NCBI GenBank assembly: GCA_965268275.1
Contig: OZ254168.1
Coordinates: 992,001-1,056,000 of the forward strand
Direction of reading: 5' to 3'
Length of the DNA: 64,000 nucleotides
Source: AAA044-D11 sp965268275
GTDB lineage: Bacteria > Actinomycetota > Actinomycetes > Nanopelagicales > Nanopelagicaceae
How positions within the stretch are numbered: the stretch's first letter is position 1; the number at the start of each line of letters is the position of its first letter. This document shows positions 15,875 through 24,975 of this stretch, in pieces. The position numbers and the translations under genes are program-made. The notes beneath the pieces are model-generated. The model was not told the DNA's origin. It did no database searches and saw only the letters and a list, made by a program, of their open reading frames with translations.

Positions 15875-16666
15875 TTAGAAATTTTCCAAGGTCAATTCGC
15901 GAGACATCACAATATTTCCAGCGGTTAAACCACAATCCACCGGAAGCTCTACACCTGTGATTGCAGCTGCGGCATCCGAGGCTAAGAAGGAGACCGCATT
16001 TGCAACATCACTGGGTTCAGCAATTCGAGCTAGTGGATACCAGCGCATTAAAGTTTTTAGAACTTCTGGATCTTTTGCTGCACGCGCATTCCAAATTGGA
16101 GTTCTTACGGTTCCTGGAAGAACTATGTTTGCGCGAATTCCATATCGGCCATTCTCCATAGCAATGGCTTTAGTCATACTTATAAGTGCTGCCTTTGCTG
16201 CGCTATATGCTGGATCGCCAAGAGCTGAAAGTCCGTTAACTGAACCAACAGTGACGATTGCAGCCTTGCCCTTCTTCTTCATTCCAGGGAGAACTGTGTG
16301 AACACAGTTGTAGGCACCGTTTAAATTGCCATTGACATCATGAGCCCAATCAGCAGGGGATGTCTTTTCTATTGTTGGATGATCAGAAAATCCGGCATTG
16401 TTTACCAGAATATCTACATCGCCGAAATCTTTGATTAATTTCCCAAGTCCTTTTGCCACTGCATCTGGATCTCCGATATCGCAGGTAAGCGGGTGCGCCG
16501 TAATTCCTTCCGCAGCGAGTTCGATAGCGAAGGTATTAACTGTGTCCTTTTTATCGATTGCAAAAATGATTGCGCCTTCTCTGCCAAAATGCCTTGCTAG
16601 TTCCTGACCGATACCGCCCGCGGCACCAGTAATCGCAACAATTTTTTTATCAAATAATTTACTCAT
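15875..16666 (-). CDS. SDR-family oxidoreductase
   Basis: A 263-residue short-chain dehydrogenase with TGAAGGIG, NNAG, VGSVNG (catalytic Ser) and YSAAK motifs and a C-terminal PVDCGLTAG segment. It overlaps the upstream 394-residue protein gene by 4 bp, which implies coupling. Part of the leftward sugar-oxidation operon. Substrate unknown. Confidence 0.87.
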   Translation of the reverse strand: MSKLFDKKIVAITGAAGGIGQELARHFGREGAIIFAIDKKDTVNTFAIELAAEGITAHPLTCDIGDPDAVAKGLGKLIKDFGDVDILVNNAGFSDHPTIEKTSPADWAHDVNGNLNGAYNCVHTVLPGMKKKGKAAIVTVGSVNGLSALGDPAYSAAKAALISMTKAIAMENGRYGIRANIVLPGTVRTPIWNARAAKDPEVLKTLMRWYPLARIAEPSDVANAVSFLASDAAAAITGVELPVDCGLTAGNIVMSRELTLENF

Positions 16667-17847
16667 TTTTTATTCACCGCAGCCAACGCTCTCTTTATCC
16701 AATTTAGACTCTGGCTACGAATGTGGCCATAGTTGTAGAACCCAATATCTTTAACGCCGCCCTCCCAAAGGACTGCAACTGCATCAACGACTGCAGCTTC
16801 ACTCGTTAGATCTGGGAATGCTGGACGCAGAATTCCTTTGATTTTTCCGGTGTTATTTGTGCGGCGCTTGATATCAGCCAAATCTGCATTGATGCGATCG
16901 GTTGAAGGTTCATAGAAACAAGCTTCGATTACGCCAGTGGTTTCGGCAATCGCCTTCAAATCTGTACCTTCATACCAAGCACCACCGGTTGGACGCGCTA
17001 CTGACGGAATGATTGCAACTTCTATATCCTTGCGAACACTTTGGCGAATCTCTTTTGCCAGCGAAGTCACGACCTGACTTCTAAAATCTAAAAATTTTCT
17101 AAGGTCCAAATCACCTTCGACATCAGCAAGCCAAAGCGCTTCGGCCATTTCTGTCTGAAGATCGAAATCGCCCTCTAAATAATCGTGAATATTCTTTGCA
17201 ACCCGAGCCTTCAGCGCTTTGGCATCCACGCCGGCTTTTTCTGCGCCAGCCACACAATACTTACAGAAACAAAGGCCAAGATTCTGTGACAACCATTTGT
17301 TTGGTTTAATAAAACTCATCTCGTGGTGAAAGCCATGTTCATAAGGTGGGAAGCCAATTGATTCAACTGAAATGCCATCTACTTCATAACTTTCTGTGAC
17401 ATCTTTAGCTAAACCAACTGCATATGCTCGAGCCTCTGGGGCTGATGGACAGAGTGCATAAACATATGGATCGCCAAATGCATTCTGCACTGCAGAATCT
17501 TGGTGCTTGGTTCCAAGCTGCGTATTGTGCAAAAGCACTAACCAGGCACTTACAGATAGCCCTTTAGTCTCGGTAAGTTCACGAAGTATTTGGCCATCAC
17601 CATAAATTGAATTTGAAATTGGCTTAATTTCACCGTACTTAGAAGCATCAGATTTAAAGTAAACCGTGCCATCTTCCGGGAAATAAACTTTCTTAACTTT
17701 GCTCTTGGGGCGAAGAAACTTGCCAGCGTGATAACTACTTGCAAGCGTTACGGTATTTATCCCCAGACTTTTAAATTCTTCAACTGATTTAGCAACACCA
17801 TTTTCGGCGAGGTCCCAAGAATAAGAAAACATTGAGAGATTGCTCAT
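16663..17847 (-). CDS. TIM-barrel-like protein of unknown function with CxCxxC motif
   Basis: A 394-residue cytosolic protein without a recognised enzyme motif. The pattern of strands and helices (NTVTLASSYH, LSVSAWLVLLHN, VDGISVESIGF, VEACFYEP, KDIGFYNYG) suggests an alpha/beta barrel like those of glycoside hydrolases. Conserved-looking elements are WLVLLHNT, SAVQNAFG, ALCPSAPEA and LCFCKYC (about residues 193-199). All of these recur in the partial gene at 63392-64000, so the two are paralogues. The gene follows a binding-protein gene and a hairpin and overlaps an SDR gene. A sugar lyase or hydrolase role is a guess. Confidence 0.6.
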   Translation of the reverse strand: MSNLSMFSYSWDLAENGVAKSVEEFKSLGINTVTLASSYHAGKFLRPKSKVKKVYFPEDGTVYFKSDASKYGEIKPISNSIYGDGQILRELTETKGLSVSAWLVLLHNTQLGTKHQDSAVQNAFGDPYVYALCPSAPEARAYAVGLAKDVTESYEVDGISVESIGFPPYEHGFHHEMSFIKPNKWLSQNLGLCFCKYCVAGAEKAGVDAKALKARVAKNIHDYLEGDFDLQTEMAEALWLADVEGDLDLRKFLDFRSQVVTSLAKEIRQSVRKDIEVAIIPSVARPTGGAWYEGTDLKAIAETTGVIEACFYEPSTDRINADLADIKRRTNNTGKIKGILRPAFPDLTSEAAVVDAVAVLWEGGVKDIGFYNYGHIRSQSLNWIKRALAAVNKK

Positions 17848-17910
17848 GGGACTCCTTTGCTAATTTGATTTGATTAACTCTTTGACTGATTTAAATGTAT
17901 TGAAATGTAT

Positions 17911-17946
17911 AGAAGTCGCCCTTGCGATTCCAAAAGGGCGACTTCT
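17911..17946 (-). terminator. Strong hairpin after the substrate-binding protein gene
   Basis: AGAAGTCGCCCTT (17911-17923) pairs perfectly with AAGGGCGACTTCT (17934-17946) around a 10-nt loop. It lies 15 bp past the stop of the binding-protein gene on the minus strand. The sequence after it is A/T-rich but not a clean T-run, so it may be a partial terminator or an mRNA-stabilising 3' hairpin that raises binding-protein output relative to downstream genes. Confidence 0.6.
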
Positions 17947-17960
17947 ACACGACTAACTTT

Positions 17961-19061
17961 TTACTTTATTGCTACCTTTGCGAAGACTGGGTTTAGCTTG
18001 AAAGCCTTTGCATCTTTAGCAACTGCAGCACGATCGAACTTATTTGCACCCTTAACAAGTGCATTTGTATAAGTCTCTGAAGGCTTTAGAAGACGTGGGG
18101 TTTGACCCATGTCTGCTACTACCTTTAGATAATCTGCCCAAGCAGCTGGATAGTGGTAACCCCAACCCTTGCCATCAAGACGAGAGATCATGTTTCCGAC
18201 TTGACCTTCACGCATTGAATCAACTGCAAGTTGTGGTGAGAGTGTTGCACCAAGTGCTGGAAGTGCATTGTAGGTAATCTGCGCTGCTGCGCGAGGATTT
18301 TCCTTTGCGAACTCCAAGCCCATAGCTACTCCGCGCAAGAAGCGGGTGTATAGATCTCTTCCGGCAGGTGTCTTTAGTTCAGAGGCACGAATGTCGTAAC
18401 CATTTGAAGGTTGCTTTGAAGTTTCCTTACCAATGATCCAGTCAACATTGATTCCTGTTGCTGCCCATTGTGCGATAAGTCCATCCCAAGCAAGACCAGC
18501 GTCGCACTTGCCTGAAGCAATTGCCTGTGACCAAGTTGGCCAACCAGCATCAATGATTTCAACTGACTTGTAGTCAACGCCAGCTTCTACAAGCATTGGG
18601 TTAATAATTGAAGCCCATGCTGGTGAACCAACGCAAATTTTCTTGCCTGCGAAATCAGAGATCTTCTTTAGTGAACTTCCCTTAGGAGTTGCAAAGTTGA
18701 AGACCTGTCCTGGAATCATGTTGAATGCAGATACAACAGGCACGCCTGCTGCAACTGAAGAAAGCAAAATTCCTGGGCTTGGATATGAAACGTCTACTTG
18801 CTTCTGTGCAACGAACTTAGTTGCAGCAGTTCCATCAGAAGGTCCGGCAATAAGTTTTACATTGATGCCAAGCTTCTTGAAATAACCTTGATTGATGGCT
18901 ACGTGAAGCATGTAGTCATCCATTACATCTAGAGAACCACGTGGAGACATCCATGTGATTGTGTCCATCTTAGGTGCTGCATTTGAAACGGTCGGTCCAA
19001 CAACCAGAGAGAGTGCGGCTAACGCCGATACCCCCGCCAGCCATAGCTTTCTATTCTTCAT
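17961..19061 (-). CDS. ABC transporter substrate-binding protein, NitT/TauT (NMT1) type
   Basis: A 366-residue secreted binding protein. From ATG 19061, with AGAGGTAGAG just upstream, it begins MKNRKLWLAG, followed by a Sec signal peptide ending near SNAAP. The mature part has the NMT1/THI5-like fold: HVAINQGYFKKLGINVKL, SDGTAATKFVAQKQVDVSYPSPG and FAGKKICVGSP. A longer in-frame start at 19169 would put 36 charged residues before the signal peptide and is rejected. Partners are the permease and ATPase genes upstream. The imported compound is unknown; the family carries sulfonates, pyrimidine precursors, aromatics and others. Confidence 0.88.
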   Translation of the reverse strand: MKNRKLWLAGVSALAALSLVVGPTVSNAAPKMDTITWMSPRGSLDVMDDYMLHVAINQGYFKKLGINVKLIAGPSDGTAATKFVAQKQVDVSYPSPGILLSSVAAGVPVVSAFNMIPGQVFNFATPKGSSLKKISDFAGKKICVGSPAWASIINPMLVEAGVDYKSVEIIDAGWPTWSQAIASGKCDAGLAWDGLIAQWAATGINVDWIIGKETSKQPSNGYDIRASELKTPAGRDLYTRFLRGVAMGLEFAKENPRAAAQITYNALPALGATLSPQLAVDSMREGQVGNMISRLDGKGWGYHYPAAWADYLKVVADMGQTPRLLKPSETYTNALVKGANKFDRAAVAKDAKAFKLNPVFAKVAIK

Positions 19062-19149
19062 TTCTCTACCTCTTTCTGTTTCTGTTGTTTGCGGACTTGC
19101 TTTTTTGTTATCTGCGTTCCGGGTTCGGATTAGAACGCAATTCTTATTT

Positions 19150-20007
19150 TTAAACATCCCAACTTGCATACTTTCGATTTATGAAAGTGAAGAAGGAATA
19201 GATACCAACACCAAAGGTTGCAACAATTACGAGCACTGCTCCGAATTGCGACATCTGCACCAATGATGAGAAGTAAATCAACCGGTTACCAAGACCCATT
19301 CCGCCGCCAACCATTTCGGCTCCTACGGCAGTCAACAATCCGAAGATTGAACCAACCATGAAACCAACGATGATCATTGGAAGCGCGAACGGGAATCTAA
19401 TTTTGCGGAAGAGTTGGAATTCTGTTGCACCATAGGATTTTCCAAGTGCAATCAATTCGGCATTGGTTCGTCTAAAGCCCGTAGCCGAGTTGATCATTAC
19501 CATCGGACCAGTTGCGAGCGAGATTGCAATTACCCGAGGTGTCATTCCAAATCCAAACTTAAGCATCAAGAATGGAATCAAAGCGACCATAGGTGTTGTT
19601 ACTAAAATAATGATGTAGGGCGAGATGAAAATATCTAGTCCTGGTTTAAGTGTCACTAACACTGCAAGTGCCAGTCCAATTGTGGAACCAATGATTAGGC
19701 CCATAAAGAAAGTCTGCACAGTCTGGGTTAGTGGTTTCCAATAGAGGGTCGAAAAGTCAGTGAACAAGCTTTGAATAATTGATGTTGGCTTTGGGAAAAC
19801 GTAGGCCTCGGTATTCGTCCAAATCAAAATGAATTCGAGTAGCGTCACAACAACAATCGCAAGTGCGACGACAGAAGCGATTTCTTTTATTCCTTTTGCA
19901 CGGCGAATGCCGGCAATCGCAGAAACGTCAACCGGACCACCTGAGCTCTGGCTTCCACCTGAAGAATTAAAGTCTGGAATTTTATCTGCAAGATTATCGG
20001 TAGCCAT
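19150..20007 (-). CDS. ABC transporter permease, SsuC/TauC type
   Basis: A 285-residue inner-membrane permease with about six transmembrane segments (first near residues 40-63) and the cytoplasmic EAA loop region ALGKSYGATEFQLFRKIRFPFALPM that contacts the ATPase. The N-terminal 40 residues are cytosolic and Ser/Gly-rich. It starts 2 bp after the ATPase gene ends and precedes the binding-protein gene in the same leftward operon. Confidence 0.9.
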   Translation of the reverse strand: MATDNLADKIPDFNSSGGSQSSGGPVDVSAIAGIRRAKGIKEIASVVALAIVVVTLLEFILIWTNTEAYVFPKPTSIIQSLFTDFSTLYWKPLTQTVQTFFMGLIIGSTIGLALAVLVTLKPGLDIFISPYIIILVTTPMVALIPFLMLKFGFGMTPRVIAISLATGPMVMINSATGFRRTNAELIALGKSYGATEFQLFRKIRFPFALPMIIVGFMVGSIFGLLTAVGAEMVGGGMGLGNRLIYFSSLVQMSQFGAVLVIVATFGVGIYSFFTFINRKYASWDV

Positions 20008-20009
20008 TT

Positions 20010-20789
20010 TTATTTGCCCTTCTCAGATTTAGAACCTTCAACATCTTCGCGAATTGATTTTAAAATTTCGATAAAATCTGGTTCAAATTGCAGATCGATA
20101 TGTCGAGGCCTTGCAAAATTGACATCAACAATTCGCGAAAGTCGTCCTGGTCTTGGCGACATCACCCAAACTCGATCAGCTAAGAAGATTGCCTCAGATA
20201 TTGAGTGAGTTACGAAAACAATTGTCTTCTTTGTTCGCTCCCAAACTTTCAATAAAAATAAGTTCATTTCTTCACGAGTGAAAGCATCTAGTGCACCGAA
20301 TGGTTCATCCATAAGTAGAACTTCGGGATCTTGGGCGAGCGCACGAACAATTGATCCGCGCTGCTTCATTCCGCCAGATAATTCACCTGGATAAGAATTT
20401 TCAAAACCTTTAAGACCGGCAACTTCCAGAAGTTCGTCAACTAATTCACGATTGACAGGTTTTTTCTTAATTTGAAATGGTAGTTCGATGTTCTCCATAA
20501 GTGTTCGCCAAGGAAGAAGGTTTGAATCTTGAAAAACCATTCCGATTCGATCTGGAAGTGGCTTAGTTAATAACTCGCCATCAATGTGCACTGTTCCTGA
20601 AGTTGCTGGATGAAGTCCAGATAAGCACCAGAGAAGAGTGGTCTTTCCACATCCACTTGCGCCAACAACGCAGACGAATTCGCCATCCTTAACGCTTTCT
20701 GAGAAATTCTTCACAGCTTCCACAGTTTTTGTTTCAGTTTGATAGATCTTAGAAACGTCTGTAATTTGGATTCGCGTTGCTTGCACCAC
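20010..20789 (-). CDS. ABC transporter ATP-binding protein, SsuB/TauB type
   Basis: A 259-residue ATPase: Walker A GASGCGKTT, Q-loop FQDSNLLPW, signature LSGGMKQR, Walker B VLLMDEPFGALD and the switch His in FVTHS. The chosen start is GTG 20789, because AAAGGAGAG lies 5 nt upstream; an in-frame start at 20867 would add 26 poorly conserved residues. First gene of the leftward importer operon, divergent from a ROK regulator 80 bp away. Confidence 0.9.
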   Translation of the reverse strand: MVQATRIQITDVSKIYQTETKTVEAVKNFSESVKDGEFVCVVGASGCGKTTLLWCLSGLHPATSGTVHIDGELLTKPLPDRIGMVFQDSNLLPWRTLMENIELPFQIKKKPVNRELVDELLEVAGLKGFENSYPGELSGGMKQRGSIVRALAQDPEVLLMDEPFGALDAFTREEMNLFLLKVWERTKKTIVFVTHSISEAIFLADRVWVMSPRPGRLSRIVDVNFARPRHIDLQFEPDFIEILKSIREDVEGSKSEKGK

Positions 20790-20869
20790 TAATGCTCTCC
20801 TTTGGTTTCCATTGCTTTGCCCTATCGGAAAATTACTTTTAAACTGCTCTTCCTCTGGGTCCCACATCT

Positions 20870-22180
20870 GTGGTTAACTCAGGAAGTAATAGAACAAGGA
20901 GTCTTCCTATTCTGTCAAGCACTTTCTCCGAGTTTCTTCCGGTTGCTTTTACGAGGTCCTCCTCAGGCTCACCGGCCGGTTTGCGACGCCTAAATGTGGC
21001 CCGAGTTTTCGAGACGGTTCGGTTAAACAGCCCTATCACCCGCCAATTGATAGGTGAGATTTCAGGACTTTCAAAGCCAACAGTGAATGAGGCTCTAGAT
21101 ATCTTGCAAAAAGAGAAGCTGATCCTTCTAACCGATGTGAAGAGTAGATCGACCTCAGGGCGCCCTGGTCCTAAAGCACAACAGATAACTTTTAATAAAG
21201 ACCGAAAGAAGATTGTTGCAATTGATATCGGCGGGTCCAATATTCGCCTCTTGGTTTCTGATCTTGATGGAAACATCATCTCGACATCAATGGAAAGCAC
21301 ACCAATTGAAAGCGGGCGCAAAGCAATTCTTTCTAAAATAAAAGTGCTCTATGAAAAAGCACTGGCCGAAAATAAAATCAAGCCTTCAGATATTGGTTCA
21401 ATTGTTGCAGGATCGCCTGGAACGATAGATCCAACTACTGGGGAGATAACACGAACTTACAACTTGCCCGACTGGGAAAATTTCTCACTAAGTGATGAGC
21501 TATCAAAATTATTGAAAAAGCAAGTGCATGTTGAAAATGAGGCGCACTTAGCGATTTATGGCGAACACTGGCGTGGCGGTGCAAAAGACTTATCAAATGC
21601 AGCGGCCATGTCTGTCGGTGTAGGTATCGGATTAGGTTTGCTAATCAACGGCCAGGTTTATCGTGGCTTCAACGGAATCGCTGGTGAAGTTGGAAACTTG
21701 CCGTTGCAAATTGTGGATGAACTAAAATCACCAACAAGTGCCAATTTCGAGTTTCACGCAAGCGCCGTTGGTTTAGAGCGAAATTTCGAAGCAGTTAAGA
21801 CTAAAGAGGGCGCGAAAGAAATAATCAAATTAGCAGGCAAAGAGAAAGTCCCTGCAAAGGTAATTTATGAAGCAGCCGCAAATGGCAACAAAGTCGCAAT
21901 TGAACTTGTAAATCAGCAGTTAGAACTGCTTTCCAGAGGAATTGCTTCAGTCTGCTGTATTACAAACCCAGAGGTATTTATCCTTGAAGGTGGCTTGGCT
22001 CCAGCCCTTGAGCCACACTTAAAAACAATCTCAAAGATGGTTCAAAGTATCACTCTGATTGCTCCGAGAATAGTTATCTCTGAATTAAAGGATTTAGCAA
22101 CTGCCTATGGGGCGCTACGAAGAGGCATCGAAAATGTTGATCGCGCCACACTTATTTCTATCCTGCAAGAAACTGCCTAG
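20870..22180 (+). CDS. ROK-family transcriptional regulator without the zinc motif
   Basis: Up to 436 residues: a winged helix-turn-helix (about residues 50-90, with NSPITRQLIGEISGLSKPTV) followed by a ROK sugar-kinase-like domain (AIDIGGSNIRLLVSD, GSPGTID, VENEAH, GVGIGLGLLINGQ). The usual H-x9-CxCGxxGC zinc signature is absent; the corresponding stretch reads GEVGNLPLQ. It is divergent from the ABC importer operon and probably controls it in response to a sugar. The true start may be downstream of GTG 20870, near an AAGGAG at about 20899. Confidence 0.82.
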   Translation: MVNSGSNRTRSLPILSSTFSEFLPVAFTRSSSGSPAGLRRLNVARVFETVRLNSPITRQLIGEISGLSKPTVNEALDILQKEKLILLTDVKSRSTSGRPGPKAQQITFNKDRKKIVAIDIGGSNIRLLVSDLDGNIISTSMESTPIESGRKAILSKIKVLYEKALAENKIKPSDIGSIVAGSPGTIDPTTGEITRTYNLPDWENFSLSDELSKLLKKQVHVENEAHLAIYGEHWRGGAKDLSNAAAMSVGVGIGLGLLINGQVYRGFNGIAGEVGNLPLQIVDELKSPTSANFEFHASAVGLERNFEAVKTKEGAKEIIKLAGKEKVPAKVIYEAAANGNKVAIELVNQQLELLSRGIASVCCITNPEVFILEGGLAPALEPHLKTISKMVQSITLIAPRIVISELKDLATAYGALRRGIENVDRATLISILQETA

Positions 22181-22209
22181 TTCTAATCTAGAGGGGATAT
22201 TCTCTAACC

Positions 22210-22572
22210 ATGACAATCGCACGCAATATTTTATTGGTCCTTCACATTATTGGATTCCTTGGAATTCTCGGCACGCTACTTTCACAAATACCTAAACCAC
22301 AGAAGCGCATTCTTGGTGGCGCTATGCACAGTGCGCTGCTCTCACTTATAACCGGAATTGCACTAGTTGGAGTTCGCACTTCACTGCACTCTTCAGATCC
22401 AGCAATGTGGGATGAACCAAACCATATGAAAGTTGGAATTAAGTTTCTGATTTTGGCCGTGATTCTGGTTCTAGGTTATAAGAATGTAAAGAAGCCAGCT
22501 GTTTCGACAAAGGTCTGGGCGACAATGATTGCACTTGCCGTTGTTAACTTGGTTATTGCACTAGCTCCATAG
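22210..22572 (+). CDS. Small integral membrane protein, unknown
   Basis: A 120-residue protein with four predicted transmembrane segments (about residues 5-25, 37-55, 72-90 and 98-118) and a short hydrophilic HSSDPAMWDEPNHM loop. No family recognised. The ATG lies 6 nt after TATTCT (22198-22203) with no Shine-Dalgarno sequence, so it appears leaderless and independently transcribed from the ROK gene. Confidence 0.7.
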   Translation: MTIARNILLVLHIIGFLGILGTLLSQIPKPQKRILGGAMHSALLSLITGIALVGVRTSLHSSDPAMWDEPNHMKVGIKFLILAVILVLGYKNVKKPAVSTKVWATMIALAVVNLVIALAP

Positions 22573-22580
22573 TCAACGCT

Positions 22581-23195
22581 TCAAATAATCTCAACGTTGC
22601 TTAGCTTGCAAGCCGTTATTTTCGTCTGCAAGAATTCGCCTTCAATAGGGTCGACCGATAAATCAAAACGCCACTTCACGGCTATCCAATTCGATATGTA
22701 ATTGCATTGGGCCCTTGCTGGCAGCCAAGCCGCCACATCTCGGTCACCTTTAGATCGATTTAAACTCGCAGTCACTGCTAACAAAGAGCGTGAATCCTCT
22801 AAATCATTTGCAAAATCCATTCGCTGCGCTGCGGTCCAAGCCCAAGCACCAGAGCGCCAAGCTTCAGCCAACGGAACCATATGGTCGATGTCCAAACCAG
22901 TTGGGTTTGTAAAAACTTTTCCGTCATACGAACTTCGCCATCTGCCGCCAGTTAAGTAACAACCGGCGCCGACTTTAGGTTTCACAACCGCTTCCGCAAT
23001 CAAAACTTCGTATCGGGTATTGCAGCCATCCTTATCGACATCTATCCAATGCTTAAATAAATTGCGCGAATATCCACCAATCTGATCATCTGTAATGACA
23101 AGTGTGATTTTTTCAGCGGCCGATGTTGGGGCAATATTCATTGAATAAATCAGGGCTAAGCAGAGCCCAAGGGCAATCCGCTTCGATGTATTCAC
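22581..23195 (-). CDS. Secreted HNH nuclease (DUF1524/GmrSD C-terminal-like)
   Basis: A 204-residue protein with an N-terminal signal peptide (cleavage near SAAE). The nuclease core is LDIDHMVPLAEAWRSGA followed by DSRSLLAVTASLNRSKGDRD, the D-H ... N ... N-x-x-K-G-D-R-D layout of the DUF1524 HNH family. Likely an exported or cell-surface DNase for nutrient scavenging. The GTG start lies 6 nt after TAATCT on the minus strand, matching the local leaderless pattern. Confidence 0.8.
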   Translation of the reverse strand: MNTSKRIALGLCLALIYSMNIAPTSAAEKITLVITDDQIGGYSRNLFKHWIDVDKDGCNTRYEVLIAEAVVKPKVGAGCYLTGGRWRSSYDGKVFTNPTGLDIDHMVPLAEAWRSGAWAWTAAQRMDFANDLEDSRSLLAVTASLNRSKGDRDVAAWLPARAQCNYISNWIAVKWRFDLSVDPIEGEFLQTKITACKLSNVEII

Positions 23196-23275
23196 ACCAT
23201 CAGATTACCGAGGCGACTACCGAGAGTGTGCCTTTAGAGATAGAAAAAATAGATTTATCGCACTAATCTCTGCCC

Positions 23276-24007
23276 ATGACATATCAATTGCGTGACCTAA
23301 CCGGAAAAGTTGTAATCATCACTGGCGCGACAGCAGGTATTGGCGCTGCAGCGGCAAAAGCTCTAGTTGAAATGGGCTGCAAAGTTGTTCTAAATGCCAG
23401 AAACGAGGCCCGCCTCAAAGAGATGGTTTCGGCACTTGGTCCAAATTCTGTCTATGTTGCTGGCGATTGTTCAGAACCAGATCTTGCTCGCAAGGTTGCA
23501 AAGGCCGCTCTTGATAATTTCGGAACCATCGATGCAGTTGTTCCAAATGCCGGAATTGGTTTCTATGGATCCATCCTTGATCACAGTGATGAAGATGTAA
23601 ATCGCATGATGCGCACAAACTACGAAGGCACAGTCCATATGATTCGCGCCGCGCTTCCAACAATGTTGGATAAGAAAGAGGGCGATGTAATTATCGTTGC
23701 TTCGGTCGCAGGATTTCGTGGTGGCGATATTGAAGCAATTTACGCTGGAACAAAACATGCGCAGGTTGGCTTTGCTGGTTCACTTGATCGCGAACTTCGC
23801 GCAAAGGGTGTTCGTGTTGCACTTGTCTGTCCGGCAGGAACTGAAACTGAATTCGCACTTGGCTTTGGGCGCACTCCTGGTGAAGCTAAGTTAAAAACTT
23901 ATCTCCGTCCTGAAGATGTCGCATTCCAGATCACAACCATCATGAGTCAACCACGTTCGGTTCGCACACATGTCTGGAAAATGTGGTCAATGCAGCAAGA
24001 TTCGTGA
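23276..24007 (+). CDS. SDR-family oxidoreductase
   Basis: A 243-residue classical SDR: TGATAGIG near residue 19, PNAGIG (in place of NNAG), VASVAG with the catalytic Ser, and YAGTK. The ATG lies 6 nt after TAATCT (23264-23269), a leaderless arrangement. The stop overlaps the TspO gene start (GTGA). Substrate unknown. Confidence 0.86.
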   Translation: MTYQLRDLTGKVVIITGATAGIGAAAAKALVEMGCKVVLNARNEARLKEMVSALGPNSVYVAGDCSEPDLARKVAKAALDNFGTIDAVVPNAGIGFYGSILDHSDEDVNRMMRTNYEGTVHMIRAALPTMLDKKEGDVIIVASVAGFRGGDIEAIYAGTKHAQVGFAGSLDRELRAKGVRVALVCPAGTETEFALGFGRTPGEAKLKTYLRPEDVAFQITTIMSQPRSVRTHVWKMWSMQQDS

Positions 24008-24477
24008 GAATTTCACCCGCGATCACCACTGCGATTGGAATCGCACTTGTAGTTATTTACGCCTTTGGATCTGGCGCACTGATGTCAACTACGGGCCGGA
24101 TTTGGTATCAAAATTTAAATGCGCCATCTTGGCAGCCACCTGATTTTGTCTTTGGCTTTATCTGGCCATATAACTTTATTTTTCTTGGCATTAGCGCCTA
24201 CACGGTTGCAAACCACCTAAGCACTTCTGCAACCCTGACATTTCTTGCAATATTTGCCGCATCTGTTTTCTGCGCACTTACTTGGGCTTATCTTTTCTAT
24301 CATCAAAATAATTTAACTGGGGCAACGGCCGCACTGGCACTTGCAACTCTTCTAACAATTCCACTTCTAATCATCGTTTTCAAAGCATCGATTGGAGTCG
24401 GAATTGCACTTGTTCCATATCAACTTTGGATTGCAACAGCAACTGCACTGAATTATTCATATTACAAACTGAACTAG
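24004..24477 (+). CDS. TspO/MBR-family membrane protein
   Basis: A 157-residue protein with five predicted transmembrane helices. Its first loop carries the TspO hallmark: WYQNLNAPSWQPPDFVFGFIWP, i.e. the W-Y-x2-L-x2-P-x-W-x-P-P pattern. TspO proteins bind tetrapyrroles and act in oxidative or light stress signalling. The likely start is GTG 24004, overlapping the SDR stop by 4 bp; an ATG at 23983 would add 7 residues. Its neighbourhood (heliorhodopsin, flavin, photolyase) fits a light or porphyrin role, which is inference. Confidence 0.82.
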   Translation: MRISPAITTAIGIALVVIYAFGSGALMSTTGRIWYQNLNAPSWQPPDFVFGFIWPYNFIFLGISAYTVANHLSTSATLTFLAIFAASVFCALTWAYLFYHQNNLTGATAALALATLLTIPLLIIVFKASIGVGIALVPYQLWIATATALNYSYYKLN

Positions 24478-24881
24478 CCCTTTACGACTGCTTTCACTAT
24501 TGCTTCAGGTGTTGCGTGTTCACCAATTTTAGAATCAACACTTGTTGCAATCCCATTAGCCTTCGCTGCGGCCAAGAACGCCAGCTGCGCCGCAATATCG
24601 GTCATCCAATACATCGCAGATGGTCCGGCCCGGTCCAAAATTCGTTCCGCTTGTTCGATGCGTGCATCAGAAAATTTCTCTAGATCATTATTGTCATCTT
24701 CGATAATTACTAATAAATACTGCTTAATTTCAAATGCGATTCCGGTCTTATCGCCATCATTTTCAATCAACGTTTTTAGTTCGGCATCGAGCCCATGCAT
24801 TCGCTTGCCCTCACGCTTTTTGCGCGCCTTTCGCTCCATATACAAATAGACAAGTGCTGCGACAAATAGAAATTCAAACAT
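24474..24881 (-). CDS. Membrane-anchored protein of unknown function
   Basis: A 135-residue protein with one N-terminal transmembrane segment (residues 3-14), a strongly basic stretch (RKARKKREGKR) that would hold the rest in the cytosol, and a mainly helical acidic domain (IIEDDNNDLEKFSDARIEQAERILD). No family recognised. AAAGGAGC precedes the ATG. It converges with tspO and overlaps it by 4 bp. Confidence 0.65.
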   Translation of the reverse strand: MFEFLFVAALVYLYMERKARKKREGKRMHGLDAELKTLIENDGDKTGIAFEIKQYLLVIIEDDNNDLEKFSDARIEQAERILDRAGPSAMYWMTDIAAQLAFLAAAKANGIATSVDSKIGEHATPEAIVKAVVKG

Positions 24882-24975
24882 TTAACTGCTCCTTTCGATG
24901 ACTTCAACCTAGACCCAAGCTCTGACACCACAGTAATCCCCCGAATTTATGGTCTTGGCGGCTACCCTTTTACTC

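Noticed and set aside
18955..19266. 103-codon plus-strand ORF over the binding-protein gene start
   Set aside because: Antisense to the signal-peptide region of the transporter protein and permease end; hydrophobic stretch is the mirror of the signal peptide.
20839..21321. 160-codon minus-strand ORF opposite the ROK gene
   Set aside because: Shadow of the ROK gene with an Arg/Ser-rich product and no recognisable domain.
24949..24975. Nine extra residues at the heliorhodopsin N-terminus from ATG 24949
   Set aside because: The region contains the TACCCT -10 box and the shorter form matches the reference protein register.
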